Of a DNA stretch of 46,267 nucleotides, positions 7,780 to 15,753 are shown one piece after another. A program made the translations under genes and the position numbers. The notes under the pieces were generated by a model. That model did no database searches. It saw only the letters and a program-made list of their open reading frames with translations, and was not told the DNA's origin. Each line of letters starts with the position of its first letter. Position 1 is the stretch's first letter. Source of the DNA: an uncultured Gemmiger sp. (GTDB taxonomy: Bacteria > Bacillota > Clostridia > Oscillospirales > Ruminococcaceae); assembly GCA_947631565.1 (NCBI GenBank), contig CANRLV010000013.1, positions 1 to 46,267 on the forward strand, given 5' to 3'.

Positions 7780-8211
7780 ATGCTGATCTCCTCGCGCGGG
7801 CGGTATGCGCTGCGTATGCTGGCCGATATGGCCGAGCACCAGACCGAGGGGTATGTGCCGCTCAAAGAGATCGCGGCCCGGCAGGATATCTCGGAGAAAT
7901 ACCTTGAGAGCATCGTCAAGGTGCTGGTGCACGACGGCATCCTGGTGGGACTGCGCGGCAAGGGCGGCGGCTACCGCCTGAACGGCGACCCGGAAAAATT
8001 CACGGTGGGGCGCATCCTGCGCCTGACCGAGGAATCGCTGTCACCGGTGGCATGCCTGGAAAGCGGCGCCGCCGCCTGCGCCAAGATGGCGGACTGTCGC
8101 ACGCTGCCGATGTGGCAGGGGCTGGACAGGGTGATTTTTGAATATCTCGAAAAATACACCATCGCCGACCTGATGCACACCGCCCAGCCCGGCGACAACT
8201 ATGTGATTTGA
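7780..8211 (+). CDS. Rrf2-family transcriptional regulator with Cys triad
   Basis: 143 residues. The N-terminus MLISSRGRYALRMLADMA and the wing LRGKGGGYRL are characteristic of the Rrf2 family (IscR, CymR, NsrR). Cys92, Cys100 and Cys106 have a spacing like the Fe-S ligands of IscR (C-X5-C-X5-C there, C-X7-C-X5-C here), so a cluster-bound form is plausible. CymR, the classical cysteine regulator of Firmicutes, lacks such a cluster. Being divergent from cysK, it probably senses cysteine or Fe-S status and controls cysK; the exact signal is inference. Confidence 0.88.
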   Translation: MLISSRGRYALRMLADMAEHQTEGYVPLKEIAARQDISEKYLESIVKVLVHDGILVGLRGKGGGYRLNGDPEKFTVGRILRLTEESLSPVACLESGAAACAKMADCRTLPMWQGLDRVIFEYLEKYTIADLMHTAQPGDNYVI

Positions 8212-8230
8212 TGCTTGCCCCGGCAAAGCG

Positions 8231-8265
8231 CCGCCCCCGCCGGTCCTGTGGACCGGCGGGGGCGG
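8231..8265. terminator. Hairpin between convergent Rrf2 and helicase genes
   Basis: Perfect 16-bp GC stem (8231-8246 with 8250-8265) and a TGT loop. The T-run is poor, but position between two convergent stops supports a shared terminator. Confidence 0.7.
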
Positions 8266-8274
8266 TTCGTCTGT

Positions 8275-9462
8275 TCAGAAATAACTTTTGATTTGAAAGC
8301 GGTCGCCCGTCTGCTTTTGCTCCACGATGAGCTTTTCATGGTTGAAGTCGAACTTGACGGCGCGGCAGTCCTCGGCGTTGCGGGTCAGGCGCAGCAGCGT
8401 GTCGACGCGCTTTTCCTCTTCCTTCGTATAGAACAGGTAGCTCACGCCCTCCTTGCGGGCGCGGCCGGTGCGGCCGATGCGGTGGGTGTAGTGCTCATTC
8501 TCCTCCGGCACGTCGTAGTTGATGACGGCGTCCACGTCGGAGACGTCGATGCCGCGGGCGGCGACGTCGGTCGAGACGAGCACGGCGATCTCGCCGGCCT
8601 TGAAGCGGCCCATGATGCGGTTGCGCTCGGCCTGCGACAGGTCACCGTGCAGGCAGTCGACGTTGAAGTTGCTGCGCGCCAGCTGGTTGGCCAGCATGGC
8701 GGTGTTGTACTTGGTGTTGCAGAACACCATGACCCGCTTGTAGCCCTGCCCGATGATGATCTGCGCCAGATCTGCCAGCTTGTCGCGCCCGGTGGTGAGC
8801 AGCTTGTACTGGGTGATCTTGGGGCTGGAATCCTCCACCGGCTGCACGCTGACCTCGGCGGCGTTGTGCTGGTACAGCCAGCCGATGTCCAGCACCTCGC
8901 GGCTGATGGTGGCCGAGAACATGGACAGGCTCTTGCGGTTCTTCATCAGGTCGATGATGTGGCGCACGTCCTTGTAAAAGCCCATGTTGAGCATCTCGTC
9001 CGCCTCGTCCAGCACGACGGTCCCGACGCGGGAAACGTCGATGGCCTTGTGGCGGTAATGGTCCATCAGGCGGCCGGGCGTGGCCACCACGATGTGGCAG
9101 CCGGCCTTGAGCGCGCGCTGCTGCTTGTCCATGCCGGCGCCGCCGTAGACGCACACGATCTTGATGGCTGGCAGGAACTGCGCCAGCGATTCGAGGTCCT
9201 GGGCGATCTGCTGCGCCAGCTCGCGCGTGGGGCTCAATACCACGGCCTGCGGCTTGCACAGCGCCGGGTCCACTTTGGACAGCAGCGGGATGCCGAAGGC
9301 GACGGTCTTGCCGGTGCCGGTGGGGGCCTTGGCGATCATATCGTGCCCGGCCAGCATGAGGGGGATGGCCTTTTCCTGGATCTCGGTCATCTCGGTGAAG
9401 CCCATCGCCTGGGTGGCGCGGATGAGCTCGGGCGCGACGTTGGTCAGTTCGGTAAATTGCAT
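8275..9462 (-). CDS. DEAD-box ATP-dependent RNA helicase
   Basis: 395 residues containing only the two RecA-like domains. In order: APTGTGKT (motif I), SPTRELAQQ (Ia), TPGRLMDH (Ib), DEADEMLNMGF (II), SAT (III), VFCNTKYNTAMLA (IV), STDVAARGIDV (V) and HRIGRTGRA (VI). The C-terminal RNA-binding extension of CshA or DeaD is absent. It unwinds short RNA duplexes in ribosome assembly or RNA decay, often at low temperature; which role applies is not visible. Single gene with its own promoter; GAAAGG precedes ATG 9462. Confidence 0.95.
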   Translation of the reverse strand: MQFTELTNVAPELIRATQAMGFTEMTEIQEKAIPLMLAGHDMIAKAPTGTGKTVAFGIPLLSKVDPALCKPQAVVLSPTRELAQQIAQDLESLAQFLPAIKIVCVYGGAGMDKQQRALKAGCHIVVATPGRLMDHYRHKAIDVSRVGTVVLDEADEMLNMGFYKDVRHIIDLMKNRKSLSMFSATISREVLDIGWLYQHNAAEVSVQPVEDSSPKITQYKLLTTGRDKLADLAQIIIGQGYKRVMVFCNTKYNTAMLANQLARSNFNVDCLHGDLSQAERNRIMGRFKAGEIAVLVSTDVAARGIDVSDVDAVINYDVPEENEHYTHRIGRTGRARKEGVSYLFYTKEEEKRVDTLLRLTRNAEDCRAVKFDFNHEKLIVEQKQTGDRFQIKSYF

Positions 9463-9501
9463 AAAAACAGCCTTTCATATTTGGTAACTCGTTCGACTCG
9501 T

Positions 9502-9530
9502 ATTATAGCAGGAAATGCGCCCCACGGCAA
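9502..9530 (-). promoter_or_regulatory. DEAD-box helicase promoter
   Basis: Minus-strand TTGCCG (9525-9530) and TATAAT (9502-9507) at 17 bp, with an upstream TG (extended -10). The -35 box falls in the loop of the hairpin at 9516-9540. Confidence 0.7.
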
Positions 9531-9540
9531 GTGGGGCGCA
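9516..9540 (-). terminator. Hairpin downstream of the XRE gene
   Basis: TGCGCCCCA pairs with TGGGGCGCA around a 7-base loop, 18 bp after the stop of the XRE gene; only a short T-run follows. Confidence 0.5.
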
Positions 9541-9558
9541 CTCTCAGCGTAATAAAAT

Positions 9559-9786
9559 TCAGGCGCGGAAGTCAAACAGCTGGACCGGGGTGATGTCCAG
9601 CACCTTGCACAGGCGGAAAACAAGGTCCAGCGAAATGCCCTGTGTCGCGATTTCAATGCCACTCATGTGGCTGCGGTCAATGTCCAGTTCTTCGGCCAAC
9701 TGTAACTGCGTATATCCGCGTGCTTTACGGTAATAGGCAATATTGAGGCCCAATTGCCGGTACTCTTCATAATAGTCCTGCTTCAT
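9559..9786 (-). CDS. Small XRE-family helix-turn-helix regulator
   Basis: 75 residues. The whole protein is one HTH_3 domain: LGLNIAYYRKARGYTQLQLAEELDIDRSHMSGIE with the second helix at QLAEELD and the recognition helix at RSHMSGIE, then VFRLCKVLDITPVQLF. No effector domain, so it is a stand-alone repressor type. It is divergent from a small acidic gene (9914) across a 127-bp gap and may control it; this is inference from position. Confidence 0.88.
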   Translation of the reverse strand: MKQDYYEEYRQLGLNIAYYRKARGYTQLQLAEELDIDRSHMSGIEIATQGISLDLVFRLCKVLDITPVQLFDFRA

Positions 9787-9864
9787 TGGCCGCCCCTCCC
9801 GTCTGTTATTATGATAGAGGGCATACGGCCGAAATAAAACCTTGCCGCATTTCTATTATGACTA

Positions 9865-9893
9865 TTGACATTCAGCATTATGCGTTTTATACT
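9865..9893 (+). promoter_or_regulatory. Promoter of the small gene at 9914
   Basis: TTGACA (9865-9870) and TATACT (9888-9893), spacer 17 bp, followed 20 bp later by a strong AAAGGAGG ribosome site. Confidence 0.8.
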
Positions 9894-9913
9894 GAGCAAA
9901 AGGAGGCATCATC

Positions 9914-10120
9914 ATGCCAAAGACGCTGGAAGAAGAGTATGAAGAGTCTCTGAAGGGGTATGACCATCCCAGCCTGAAAGAGCTGTACGAGCGCCATCCC
10001 GCGCTGCAGCTCATGGCTTTTCAAGCCGGCATGTACGAGCGGCTGTTGGCCCGCCTGTACCCGGAGACTGCTGACGAAGAAAAAGAAGAAAAAGCAGCAG
10101 AACAGCCGCCCACAGCGTGA
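9914..10120 (+). CDS. Small hypothetical protein
   Basis: 68 residues, not recognised. It has a consensus promoter, an AAAGGAGG site and a hairpin overlapping its last codons, so it is a real and probably well expressed gene. The sequence is helical and acidic at both ends (LEEEYEESLKGYDHPSLKEL, then ADEEKEEKAAEQ) with amphipathic PALQLMAFQAGMYERLLARL between. No Cys and no membrane segment. It may form a helical dimer or partner the adjacent XRE protein; neither can be shown. Confidence 0.8.
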   Translation: MPKTLEEEYEESLKGYDHPSLKELYERHPALQLMAFQAGMYERLLARLYPETADEEKEEKAAEQPPTA

Positions 10121-10135
10121 GCGGCTGTTCCTTTG
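10100..10135 (+). terminator. Terminator of the small gene
   Basis: GAACAGCCGC (10100-10109) pairs with GCGGCTGTTC (10121-10130), followed by CTTTG. The stem includes the stop codon. Confidence 0.65.
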
Positions 10136-10157
10136 TAACACGGCAACGCGTACGGTT

Positions 10158-10760
10158 TTACTTGTTTTTGCTGCTGCGGCGGCCGGCCTTGCCGCCGGTC
10201 TTTTTGGCCGCGCCCTTGCCGGTCTGGGTGCGGGTGGAGGTTTTGGCCGCCGCCTTGCGCGCCGGGCGCGGCGCGGGGGCCGCCAACTCCTTTTGCAGCA
10301 GGCGGTCCGGCACCGGGTCCAGCCGCCAGAGCTGGTTCTCGCCGTCGACGTCCTGCCAGATCTGCGCGCGGGCGCCGTTTTCCAGGCACATATCGACGAG
10401 GTCGACGACCTTGTCGGCCAGGATGTTGCGCAGCTTGACGCGGCCGTTCGCGGCAAGCACGACCTCCCAGCGCTGGCTGGCGCCGCTGCTCACCGACCAT
10501 TGGTGCAGCCAGGTTCCGTTGTTCACACCCAGCATCGCCAGGTCCATCACCTTGCCGGTGAAGCGGTTCTTGATGCGGTACTGCCCCTCCACCGCCTCCT
10601 CAAAGGTCCACTGCTGCCAGGGCTGGCCCTCGTAGTTCCACAGCTGGATGGCGGCGCCGTTCTCGGTGTTGTAGTCGGCGACCTCCAGCACGCGGCCGCC
10701 CACGGCGGAGATGGTATAGTACGCGCCCTCACGCAGGACGGTCTGTGCGGATTTTTTCAT
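10158..10760 (-). CDS. Ricin-type beta-trefoil lectin with basic C-terminal tail
   Basis: 200 residues. Residues about 10-140 carry repeated QxW-type motifs of the ricin B / CBM13 fold (AAIQLWNYEG, QPWQQW, LHQWSV, SQRWEV, ARAQIWQDV, NQLWRL), usually a galactose- or N-acetylgalactosamine-binding fold. The last ~40 residues are Lys/Arg/Ala/Pro-rich (ARKAAAKT, KKTGGKAGRRSSKNK), like histone H1-type or nucleic-acid-binding tails. There is no signal peptide or membrane anchor. ATG 10760 is chosen because AGGAGG stands in front of it. A cytoplasmic lectin with a DNA/RNA-binding-like tail is unusual and its role is unknown. Confidence 0.8.
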   Translation of the reverse strand: MKKSAQTVLREGAYYTISAVGGRVLEVADYNTENGAAIQLWNYEGQPWQQWTFEEAVEGQYRIKNRFTGKVMDLAMLGVNNGTWLHQWSVSSGASQRWEVVLAANGRVKLRNILADKVVDLVDMCLENGARAQIWQDVDGENQLWRLDPVPDRLLQKELAAPAPRPARKAAAKTSTRTQTGKGAAKKTGGKAGRRSSKNK

Positions 10761-10823
10761 CGCGGTCTCCTCCTTTACGCGCGGGGCGCCGGGTGCGCTG
10801 CCCCGCTGTTTTTCCATATTGGT

Positions 10824-10871
10824 ATTATACCACCGGGCGAGCCGGCACGTCTGCCAAAATTTGGCAGACGT
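10824..10871 (-). promoter_or_regulatory. Promoter and 25-bp palindrome upstream of the ricin-lectin gene
   Basis: Minus-strand TATAAT (10824-10829) with upstream TG (extended -10). ACGTCTGCCAAA (10847-10858) and its exact complement (10860-10871) are separated by one base and cover the -35 region. This looks like a repressor operator. Confidence 0.65.
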
Positions 10872-10971
10872 TTTTGGGCAATGCGCTAAAAAATGCGGCA
10901 CAGCGTCGGCCCCCGCCGCCCCTTATCGCTAAAAATTCGCAAATTTCACCGGTTTGTCCATCCCGCGGCGC

Positions 10972-11000
10972 TTGCAATGGCGATTTTTATGCTTTATAAT
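10972..11000 (+). promoter_or_regulatory. mgsA promoter
   Basis: TTGCAA (10972-10977) and TATAAT (10995-11000), spacer 17 bp; about 55 bp of leader precede the start codon. Confidence 0.75.
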
Positions 11001-11054
11001 AAGCATATGCTGCGTTTGTGCGGCAAAAGCTGTGAAAGAAAGTTGGACCCTGCC

Positions 11055-11459
11055 ATGAGGATCGCCCTGATCGCGCACGATTCCCGCAAGGAACTGATGA
11101 CCCAGTTCTGCACCGCCTATGTGCGCATCCTGTCGCAAAATGAACTGGTCGCCACCGGCGTGACCGGCAAAATGGTGCACGAGGCCTGCGGGCTGCCGGT
11201 GCGCTGCCTGTTCCCGGGCGGGCGCGGCGGCGCCGAGCAGATCTCGGCCATGATCGCCTGCGGCGAGGTGGATATGCTGCTGTTCTTCCGCGACCCGGTC
11301 TCGGCCAAGCCCGGCGAGCCCAACGACGTGACACTGCTGCGTTTGTGCGACATCCACACCATCCCGGTGGCCACCAACATCGCCACCGCCGAGGTGCTCA
11401 TCCACGGGCTGGAGCGCGGCGACCTGGATTGGATCGAGCTGCGGCACGACCGGCGCTGA
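11055..11459 (+). CDS. mgsA: Methylglyoxal synthase
   Basis: 134 residues. It converts dihydroxyacetone phosphate to methylglyoxal and phosphate, a bypass that frees phosphate when sugar phosphates accumulate. MRIALIAHDSRK is the family start. ATGVTGKMV and FPGGRGGAEQISAMI form the phosphate site, VDMLLFFRDP contains the catalytic Asp (about 73), and IPVATNIATAEVLI closes the active site. The chosen ATG gives the standard family N-terminus although only a weak ribosome site (GTTGGA) is visible. The neighbouring convergent DJ-1 gene may deal with the toxic product. Confidence 0.95.
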   Translation: MRIALIAHDSRKELMTQFCTAYVRILSQNELVATGVTGKMVHEACGLPVRCLFPGGRGGAEQISAMIACGEVDMLLFFRDPVSAKPGEPNDVTLLRLCDIHTIPVATNIATAEVLIHGLERGDLDWIELRHDRR

Positions 11460-11478
11460 CCTTTATACGCAACAAATA

Positions 11479-11518
11479 CCCCGGCGCTGACCTGTAACGG
11501 TCGGCGCCGGGGCTTTTT
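11479..11518 (+). terminator. Terminator between mgsA and the DJ-1 gene
   Basis: 14-bp stem with one G-T pair (11479-11492 with 11499-11512), TGTAAC loop, then CTTTTT. Confidence 0.85.
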
Positions 11519-11535
11519 GCTGTGTTGGGGGCGGG

Positions 11536-12096
11536 TCAGCGGCAGACGATGGCGTTTTTGACGTGGTCGGCCTTGTCCGGCCCGGCCAAAACGCCGGCCA
11601 GCGTGAGGGCAAAGGGGATGGCGCTGCCCAGCGCCTCGCCGGTGATGAAGTTGCCGTCCACCGTGACCGGGGCGGCCGTGTATTCGGCCCCGCCGGCCCT
11701 GACCGCCTCGATGAGGTCCGGCCCGGGGTAGACGGTGGCCTTTTTGCCCGCCAGCAGCCCGAAGACCGCCAGCGCCGAGGGCGCGGCGCAGATGGCCGCC
11801 ACCACCTTGCCGGCGGCGGCCGCCTGCCGGCAGGCGTTCTGCACCGCCGCGCTGGCCTTGAGGTTGGCGACGCCGGCCAGCCCGCCGGGCAGGATGACGG
11901 CGTCAAACGCGATCGGGTCGACGTCCTCGGCCAGCGCGTCACAGGTGATGACCGCCTTATGGGACGAGACGACGGTCTTCTCGCCGCCGACGGCGGCGAC
12001 GGTGACCGCGACCCCGGCGCGGCGCAGCAGGTCGACGGTGATCAGCCCCTCGCACTCCTCAAGGCCGGGGGCAAAGTAGATGACGGCGCTGGACAT
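11536..12096 (-). CDS. DJ-1/PfpI family protein (YajL/ThiJ-like)
   Basis: 186 residues. FAPGLEECEGLITVDLLRRAG is the DJ-1 family start with the conserved acidic residue. VVAAICAAPSAL holds the nucleophile elbow Cys (103), and DAVILPGGLAG is the preceding loop. Members act on methylglyoxal (glyoxalase III type) or repair or sense oxidised thiols; the placement next to mgsA favours methylglyoxal handling, as inference. AGGGGAGG precedes ATG 12096. It follows the esterase by 22 bp, so the two form an operon. Confidence 0.88.
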   Translation of the reverse strand: MSSAVIYFAPGLEECEGLITVDLLRRAGVAVTVAAVGGEKTVVSSHKAVITCDALAEDVDPIAFDAVILPGGLAGVANLKASAAVQNACRQAAAAGKVVAAICAAPSALAVFGLLAGKKATVYPGPDLIEAVRAGGAEYTAAPVTVDGNFITGEALGSAIPFALTLAGVLAGPDKADHVKNAIVCR

Positions 12097-12118
12097 GGCG
12101 TTCCCCTCCCCTGTTGTT

Positions 12119-12874
12119 TCAGCGGTTGTGGCCGTACAGGAATTTCATGAACTGCGGCACCTGGGTGGCCCAGTCGGCCTCGCAGTGGCCGCCGCCGACC
12201 TGCAGCCAGGTCCAGACCTCGGCCCCGCGCGTCTGCAGGGTGTTCGCGACCGAGAGCACGCGCTCGGTGTGCTCGGCCAGGCCCTTTTTACCCTGGCATT
12301 CCTTGCTGCCCCAGCTGACGTAGACGCGGGTCAGGCCGGGGAAATGTACCTTGGCGATGTCGGCGAGCAGCGCCTCCATGCAGATGCTGATGGAGGGCGA
12401 CAGGCAGGCCGCCTTGCTGAACACAGCGCTGTGGGCGGCGATGGCGTACAGGCTCATCAGGCCGCCCATGCTGGAGCCGCCGATGCCGGTGTAGCGCCGG
12501 CCCGGCTTGGTGGGGTAGTGCGCGTCGATGTAAGGCTTGAGCTCGTCGACCAGCCACTGCAGATAGGCCTTGCCGGTGCCGGTGATGCCGCCCCAGCGGC
12601 GGGTCTTGTAGGGGCAGTATTCGACCAGGCGGTCGTTGCCCTCGTGGTTGCAGTCCACCCCAACGACGATGAAGTCCGGGTGGGCATCCAGGTATTCCTT
12701 CAGGCCCCAGCAGGTGCCGTAGGTCGCCGTATCGTCAAAAAACAGGTTGTGGCCGTCGAACATATACAGCACGGGGTAGCGCTCGCCACTCGTTTTGTAA
12801 TCGTCGGGCAGATACACGAACACCTTGCGGTCCAGACCGTAGGGGGTGATGCGGGTCATGAATGTCGTAACCAA
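12119..12874 (-). CDS. Alpha/beta-hydrolase esterase (esterase D/Fes-type)
   Basis: 251 residues. The order YPVLYMFDGHNLFFD, YTGIGGSSMGGLMSLYA (nucleophile Ser in GSSMGG) and VGGGHCEADW (catalytic His) matches the putative esterase family that includes enterobactin esterase-like and acyl-ester hydrolases. AVFSKAACLSPS follows the nucleophile helix as in that family. The likely start is TTG 12874, seven bases after AAAGGAGG; ATG 12859 is five codons inside. No signal peptide, so a cytoplasmic substrate is expected. First gene of the operon with the DJ-1 gene; substrate unknown. Confidence 0.87.
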   Translation of the reverse strand: MVTTFMTRITPYGLDRKVFVYLPDDYKTSGERYPVLYMFDGHNLFFDDTATYGTCWGLKEYLDAHPDFIVVGVDCNHEGNDRLVEYCPYKTRRWGGITGTGKAYLQWLVDELKPYIDAHYPTKPGRRYTGIGGSSMGGLMSLYAIAAHSAVFSKAACLSPSISICMEALLADIAKVHFPGLTRVYVSWGSKECQGKKGLAEHTERVLSVANTLQTRGAEVWTWLQVGGGHCEADWATQVPQFMKFLYGHNR

Positions 12875-12917
12875 AGGGGGACCTCCTTTATAAAAATGGG
12901 ATATACAGTATGCTCCT

Positions 12918-12946
12918 ATTGTAGCGCGGGCGCTTTGCTTTTGCAA
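12918..12946 (-). promoter_or_regulatory. Promoter of the esterase/DJ-1 operon
   Basis: Minus-strand TTGCAA (12941-12946) and TACAAT (12918-12923), spacer 17 bp. Confidence 0.7.
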
Positions 12947-12956
12947 GGGCGCGGGG

Positions 12957-14162
12957 CTATTTTGCGGCCGGGTTTTTGTCGCCCTTTCCGAACAAAAACC
13001 GCCTGGATACGGCCCCCGCCAGCCGGTAGTGCGGCGGGCGCAGGTCGGCGTCCGCGAGTTTGAGCAGGGCGCGGATGGGCAGGTGCTGCGGGCAGTGCTG
13101 CTCGCATTTGCCGCAGCCCACGCACTGGGTGGCGAAGGCCGGCTCGCGCCGCAGGCTGACCACCTGCCAGTATTCCCGCCGGCCGGCGGCGGGCGTCTCG
13201 GTGTACATCTCGTTCCAGCAGCGGAAGGCGCCGGGGATGTCGACGCCCTTGGGGCAGGGCAGGCAGTAGCCGCAGCCCGTGCAGGGGGCCTTGACCGCGT
13301 GCTCGATGGCCGCCTTGACCCCGCGCAGCACGGCGCGGTCGCTCTCGGTCAAAGCGCCCGCCCTGGCGTCGGCGGCGATGCGGCAGTTCTCCTCGACCAT
13401 ATCGAGGCTGTTCATGCCCGAGAGCACGCAGGTCACGGCCGGCTGGTCCCACAGCCAGCGCAGCGCCCACTCGGCCGGGGTCCAGCCGCGGGGCGAGGCG
13501 GCAAACAGCTCCTTCGCTTTGGCCGGCAGCATATTGACCAGCTTGCCGCCGCGCAGCGGCTCCATGATGATGACCGGCAGCCCCCTGGCGGCGGCCGCCT
13601 CCAGCCCGGCGCGGCCGGCCTGGCTGTTCTCGTCGAGATAATTGTACTGGATCTGGCAGAAGTCCCAGTCATAGGCGTCGAGCAGCTGCAAAAACATCGC
13701 CGTGTTGCCGTGAAAAGAAAAGCCGATGTTCCCGATGGCGCCGCTTGCCTTTTTGGCCGCGATCCACTCCCGCACGCCCAGCGCCTCGAGCTTGTGCCAG
13801 CTCTCGACGTCGGTGAGCATATGCATGAGGTAATACTCGATGTGGTCGGTCTTCAGGCGCTCCAGCTGCTGGGCGAAATAGCGGTCAAGGTCCCCGGCCG
13901 AGCGCACGAGATACTGCGGCAGCTTGGTGGCAAGGCTGACCTGACCGCGCAGGCCGGTGCGGGCCAGCACCTCGCCCACGGCGGCCTCGCTGCCGGGGTA
14001 GATGTAGGCGGTGTCCAGGTAATTGACGCCGGCCTGGATGGCGGCGGTGAGCTGGGCCTCGGCGGCGGCCAGGTCGATGCCGGCGCCCTTGCGGGCAAAG
14101 CGCATACAGCCAAAGCCCAGCAGCGAGATGGGCCGGCCGTGCCGGTCGGGGCGATATTGCAT
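12957..14162 (-). CDS. Aldo/keto reductase with C-terminal 4Fe-4S domain
   Basis: 401 residues. The N-terminal TIM barrel shows LGFGCMRF, NYLDTAYIYPGSEAAVGE (catalytic Asp and Tyr), LATKLPQY (Lys) and DHIEYYLMHML (His). The C-terminus adds CTGCGYCLPCPKGVDIP (about 293-309) and CVGCGKCEQHCPQHLPI, a ferredoxin-like Fe-S module found in the clostridial YdbC/oxidoreductase-type AKR group. The substrate is unknown; the clusters suggest redox coupling beyond simple NADPH reduction. It starts 22 bp after the histidine kinase with an AAAGGAGG site, so it is probably co-transcribed with the two-component system. Confidence 0.92.
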   Translation of the reverse strand: MQYRPDRHGRPISLLGFGCMRFARKGAGIDLAAAEAQLTAAIQAGVNYLDTAYIYPGSEAAVGEVLARTGLRGQVSLATKLPQYLVRSAGDLDRYFAQQLERLKTDHIEYYLMHMLTDVESWHKLEALGVREWIAAKKASGAIGNIGFSFHGNTAMFLQLLDAYDWDFCQIQYNYLDENSQAGRAGLEAAAARGLPVIIMEPLRGGKLVNMLPAKAKELFAASPRGWTPAEWALRWLWDQPAVTCVLSGMNSLDMVEENCRIAADARAGALTESDRAVLRGVKAAIEHAVKAPCTGCGYCLPCPKGVDIPGAFRCWNEMYTETPAAGRREYWQVVSLRREPAFATQCVGCGKCEQHCPQHLPIRALLKLADADLRPPHYRLAGAVSRRFLFGKGDKNPAAK

Positions 14163-14184
14163 GGCGGGGACCTCCTTTTTTTGC

Positions 14185-15753
14185 TTATGCGCCGGGCTGC
14201 CTGCGGCGGCGCTTTTTCTTTTTTCCGGTGTCCGGGCCGGCGGGGGCGTCCGCGGCAGAGGGCGCCTTGGCCGGCAGCGTGAAGGTGAAGCGGCACCACT
14301 GCCCCTCCTCGCTCTCGACGCGGATGGTGCCGCCCATCAGGCCGACCAGCACCTTGCTGATGTGCAGCCCCAGCCCGGCGCCGCGGGTGTTGAGGCCGCG
14401 GGAGCGATCCTCTTTATAAAAGCGCTCGAACACATAGGGCAGCGCGTCGGCGGCGATGCCGGTGCCGGTGTTCTCGATGCTCAGGGCCAGCTGCTCCCCC
14501 TGCGGGGCGGCGGCAAAGCGGATGACGCCGCCGGGCGGCGTGAACTTGATGGCGTTGTCGACGAGGTTGTAGACGATCTGGTGCACAAGGTCGGGGTCCG
14601 CCCAGACCCTGGCGGGCGGACCGCCCAGGCCCTCGATGTCGATATGGCCCTCCTCGATGCGCTGCTCGTCGGCCAGGACCACGTCGGTGACGGTGGTGAA
14701 AATGTCGTACTCGCGCGCATGGATGGGCACCTCGCCGGCCTCGAGGCGCGTGATGTCCAGCATATTTTGCACAAGACGCGACAGGCGCGCTGTCTCCTGC
14801 GCGACGACGGCGAGATATTTTTCATGTTCCTCGGGCGGGATGGTGCCGTCCCGCATGCCCTCAATAAAGCCCTGGATGCTGGTCATGGGGGTGCGCAGCT
14901 CATGCGCGATGTTGCCCATGAACTGCCCGCGGGCGTTATCAATCGTTTGCAGGCGGGCGGCCATATCGTTGAAAGCGGCGGACAGGTCCTCGAGCTCCTG
15001 GTAGCCGGCGGCGGGCGCGCGGGCGGAGAAATCGCCGCTGCCCAGCCGCCGCGCCGCGGCGTTGACGGCGCGGACGGGGGCCGCCAGGCGGCGGGTCATG
15101 ACCAGCGAGACGATGCCGGAGAACAGCAGCATGAGCAGCGCCGAGAAGACGAAGATGCCCAGCATATCGCTGAGGTAGCGGCGCAGCATATCCATCGGCG
15201 TGGCCACGAACAGGTAGCCGGCCGCGCCGCCCAGCGGCAGCGCCCGCCCGGCCACATAGCAGCGCCGGGTCAGCACGCCGCCGAGGTCGCTCTGCTCCAT
15301 GCGGTCCTGACCGCCGTCCATTGCCCGCAGGCGGTCGGCGCTGACCGGCCGGCCGGTAAAGTTGTCGTCCGGGCCGGTGCTGAGCAGGATGTTGCCGTCG
15401 CCGTCGGCCACGAACACAACGGCGCCCGAGACCGTCTCGAACAGGGCGAGGCGGTCGCGGGCGTTCTGTAAAAGCGCGGCGTCGGTGTCCGGCAGGGTGA
15501 CGACGGTGCCCTCGCCGGCCAGCCGCTGGCTGAGCATGGCGGCGCCGTCCAGCACGCTGGTCAGCGCGGCGCGGCGCTCGCGCGCAAAATAGACGGTGGA
15601 CAGCGCCGTCTGGATGCCGCACATCAGCGCCAGCCCCAGCAGCAGCATGACGGCCATGCTGGAGAACAGCTCCCCGGCGAAGGTCTTCGGCGTTTTGGGG
15701 GGCTTGGCCGGCCTGGCGGCCGGGGCGGCTTGCGGCCCGGTCTGGCGGTCCAT
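14185..15753 (-). CDS. Sensor histidine kinase
   Basis: 522 residues. One membrane segment (about 30-55), an extracellular sensor of ~120 residues (FLASERRAAL-type helix then VVFVADGDGNILLSTG), and a second membrane segment at FVFSALLMLLFSGIVSLVM. A HAMP linker (RRLAAPVRAVNAAARRLGSG) follows, then the dimerisation H-box AHELRTPMTSIQG and the ATPase domain (LVDNAIKFT, N-box; VFERFYKEDRS; GAGLGLHISK, G-box). It ends in an unusual basic tail GKKKKRRRRQPGA. The start codon follows the response regulator stop directly (TAAATG), so the two are translationally coupled. Its external signal is unknown. Confidence 0.93.
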   Translation of the reverse strand: MDRQTGPQAAPAARPAKPPKTPKTFAGELFSSMAVMLLLGLALMCGIQTALSTVYFARERRAALTSVLDGAAMLSQRLAGEGTVVTLPDTDAALLQNARDRLALFETVSGAVVFVADGDGNILLSTGPDDNFTGRPVSADRLRAMDGGQDRMEQSDLGGVLTRRCYVAGRALPLGGAAGYLFVATPMDMLRRYLSDMLGIFVFSALLMLLFSGIVSLVMTRRLAAPVRAVNAAARRLGSGDFSARAPAAGYQELEDLSAAFNDMAARLQTIDNARGQFMGNIAHELRTPMTSIQGFIEGMRDGTIPPEEHEKYLAVVAQETARLSRLVQNMLDITRLEAGEVPIHAREYDIFTTVTDVVLADEQRIEEGHIDIEGLGGPPARVWADPDLVHQIVYNLVDNAIKFTPPGGVIRFAAAPQGEQLALSIENTGTGIAADALPYVFERFYKEDRSRGLNTRGAGLGLHISKVLVGLMGGTIRVESEEGQWCRFTFTLPAKAPSAADAPAGPDTGKKKKRRRRQPGA

